5,271 nt of DNA, taken from NCBI GenBank assembly GCA_903931645.1, contig CAIZDF010000627.1:1-5271 (forward strand), in the 5' to 3' direction. Under the pieces are notes generated by a model. The model made no database searches. It was not told the DNA's origin and saw only the letters and a program-made list of their open reading frames with translations. Positions within the stretch are counted from its first letter, which is position 1. Every line of letters begins with the position of its first letter. The position numbers were made by a program, and so were the translations under genes. This stretch comes from an uncultured Tolumonas sp. (GTDB taxonomy: Bacteria > Pseudomonadota > Gammaproteobacteria > Enterobacterales > Aeromonadaceae). Of the stretch, positions 4,988-5,271 are shown piece after piece.

Positions 4988-5271
4988 TTATTCGGCTTTT
5001 TCTCCGCCGAGTGCTGCCACCAGCTCAGGAACGAATTTTGCCAGTTCACCGGTCATCAGCGCAAAGTCAGCATCCATGCGAGCGACCTGATCTTCCGATA
5101 CGACGTCTTCATTCTGTTCACGCAGTTCTTCACTGAATTTCAGACGTTTGAGCGACAGATCATCACTCAACACAAAACTGACAGTATCCGACCAGTTCAG
5201 CGCCAGTTTCGTGACCATTTTATCAGCCAACAGATGCGATTTGATTTCGTCACACACCAGATCTTGTACTA
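4988..5271 (-). CDS. rdgC: Recombination-associated protein RdgC, C-terminal part
   Basis: The last 93 codons plus the stop of a gene whose 5' end lies beyond the right edge. The translation matches the C-terminus of E. coli RdgC (303 residues), notably [12 protein letters not shown] followed by [17 protein letters not shown] and then [12 protein letters not shown], ending in LGGEKAE. RdgC forms a ring-shaped dimer that binds double-stranded DNA without sequence preference and restrains RecA; it is found on the nucleoid. The frame is open to the window edge without interruption, so truncation is only due to the window. It is separated from trhP by a strong terminator and appears to be a separate transcription unit. 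Confidence 0.95.
   Translation of the reverse strand, partial: VQDLVCDEIKSHLLADKMVTKLALNWSDTVSFVLSDDLSLKRLKFSEELREQNEDVVSEDQVARMDADFALMTGELAKFVPELVAALGGEKAE

Noticed and set aside
1..5271. Search by eye for CRISPR repeats, insertion-sequence ends, tRNA or rRNA genes
   Set aside because: No spaced direct repeats, no transposase-like frame, and no tRNA-like cloverleaf was seen; gene content is ordinary chromosomal.

Overview
The window looks like chromosomal DNA of a gammaproteobacterium of moderate G+C content. Five of the seven proteins resemble Escherichia coli proteins over their full length: SutR/YdcN, SuhB, GrxA, YfhL and TrhP/YegQ. A BenE-family (YdcO-like) transporter and the C-terminal part of RdgC are also present. 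Gene order differs from E. coli: trhP, yfhL and grxA are adjacent here but scattered there. A relative of the Aeromonadales (for example Tolumonas) is a reasonable guess, but it is inferred from recall and not tested.

Layout. Positions 1-88 hold no supported gene. sutR (643 to 89, minus) and a BenE-type transporter (806-1957, plus) are divergent. The 162-bp region between them holds two mirror-image promoter/operator units. The transporter converges on suhB (2795 to 1992, minus), and a 12-bp-stem hairpin built into the transporter stop codon lies between them. suhB has a good sigma70 promoter and a boxA-like element in its leader. Upstream of it, on the same strand, lies the tight operon trhP (4813 to 3449), yfhL (3446 to 3192), grxA (3191 to 2949), which ends in two back-to-back hairpins. 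A strong 14-bp-stem terminator (4911-4950) separates this operon from the truncated rdgC gene (minus) at the right edge.

How the genes fit together. The left pair is a local regulator and transporter circuit: SutR probably represses itself and the transporter through the paired operators. The central operon groups the tRNA-uridine hydroxylation protein TrhP with the ferredoxin YfhL, its probable electron or Fe-S partner, and adds a glutaredoxin of the GrxA type; it reads as a redox-supported tRNA-modification unit. SuhB acts in inositol-phosphate hydrolysis and, in E. coli, in Nus-factor rRNA antitermination. The boxA in its leader suggests the Nus-dependent autoregulation described in E. coli is kept here.

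I saw no mobile element, CRISPR array, tRNA or rRNA. The families are known; the most interesting material is the regulatory architecture and the trhP-yfhL-grxA linkage rather than a wholly new system.
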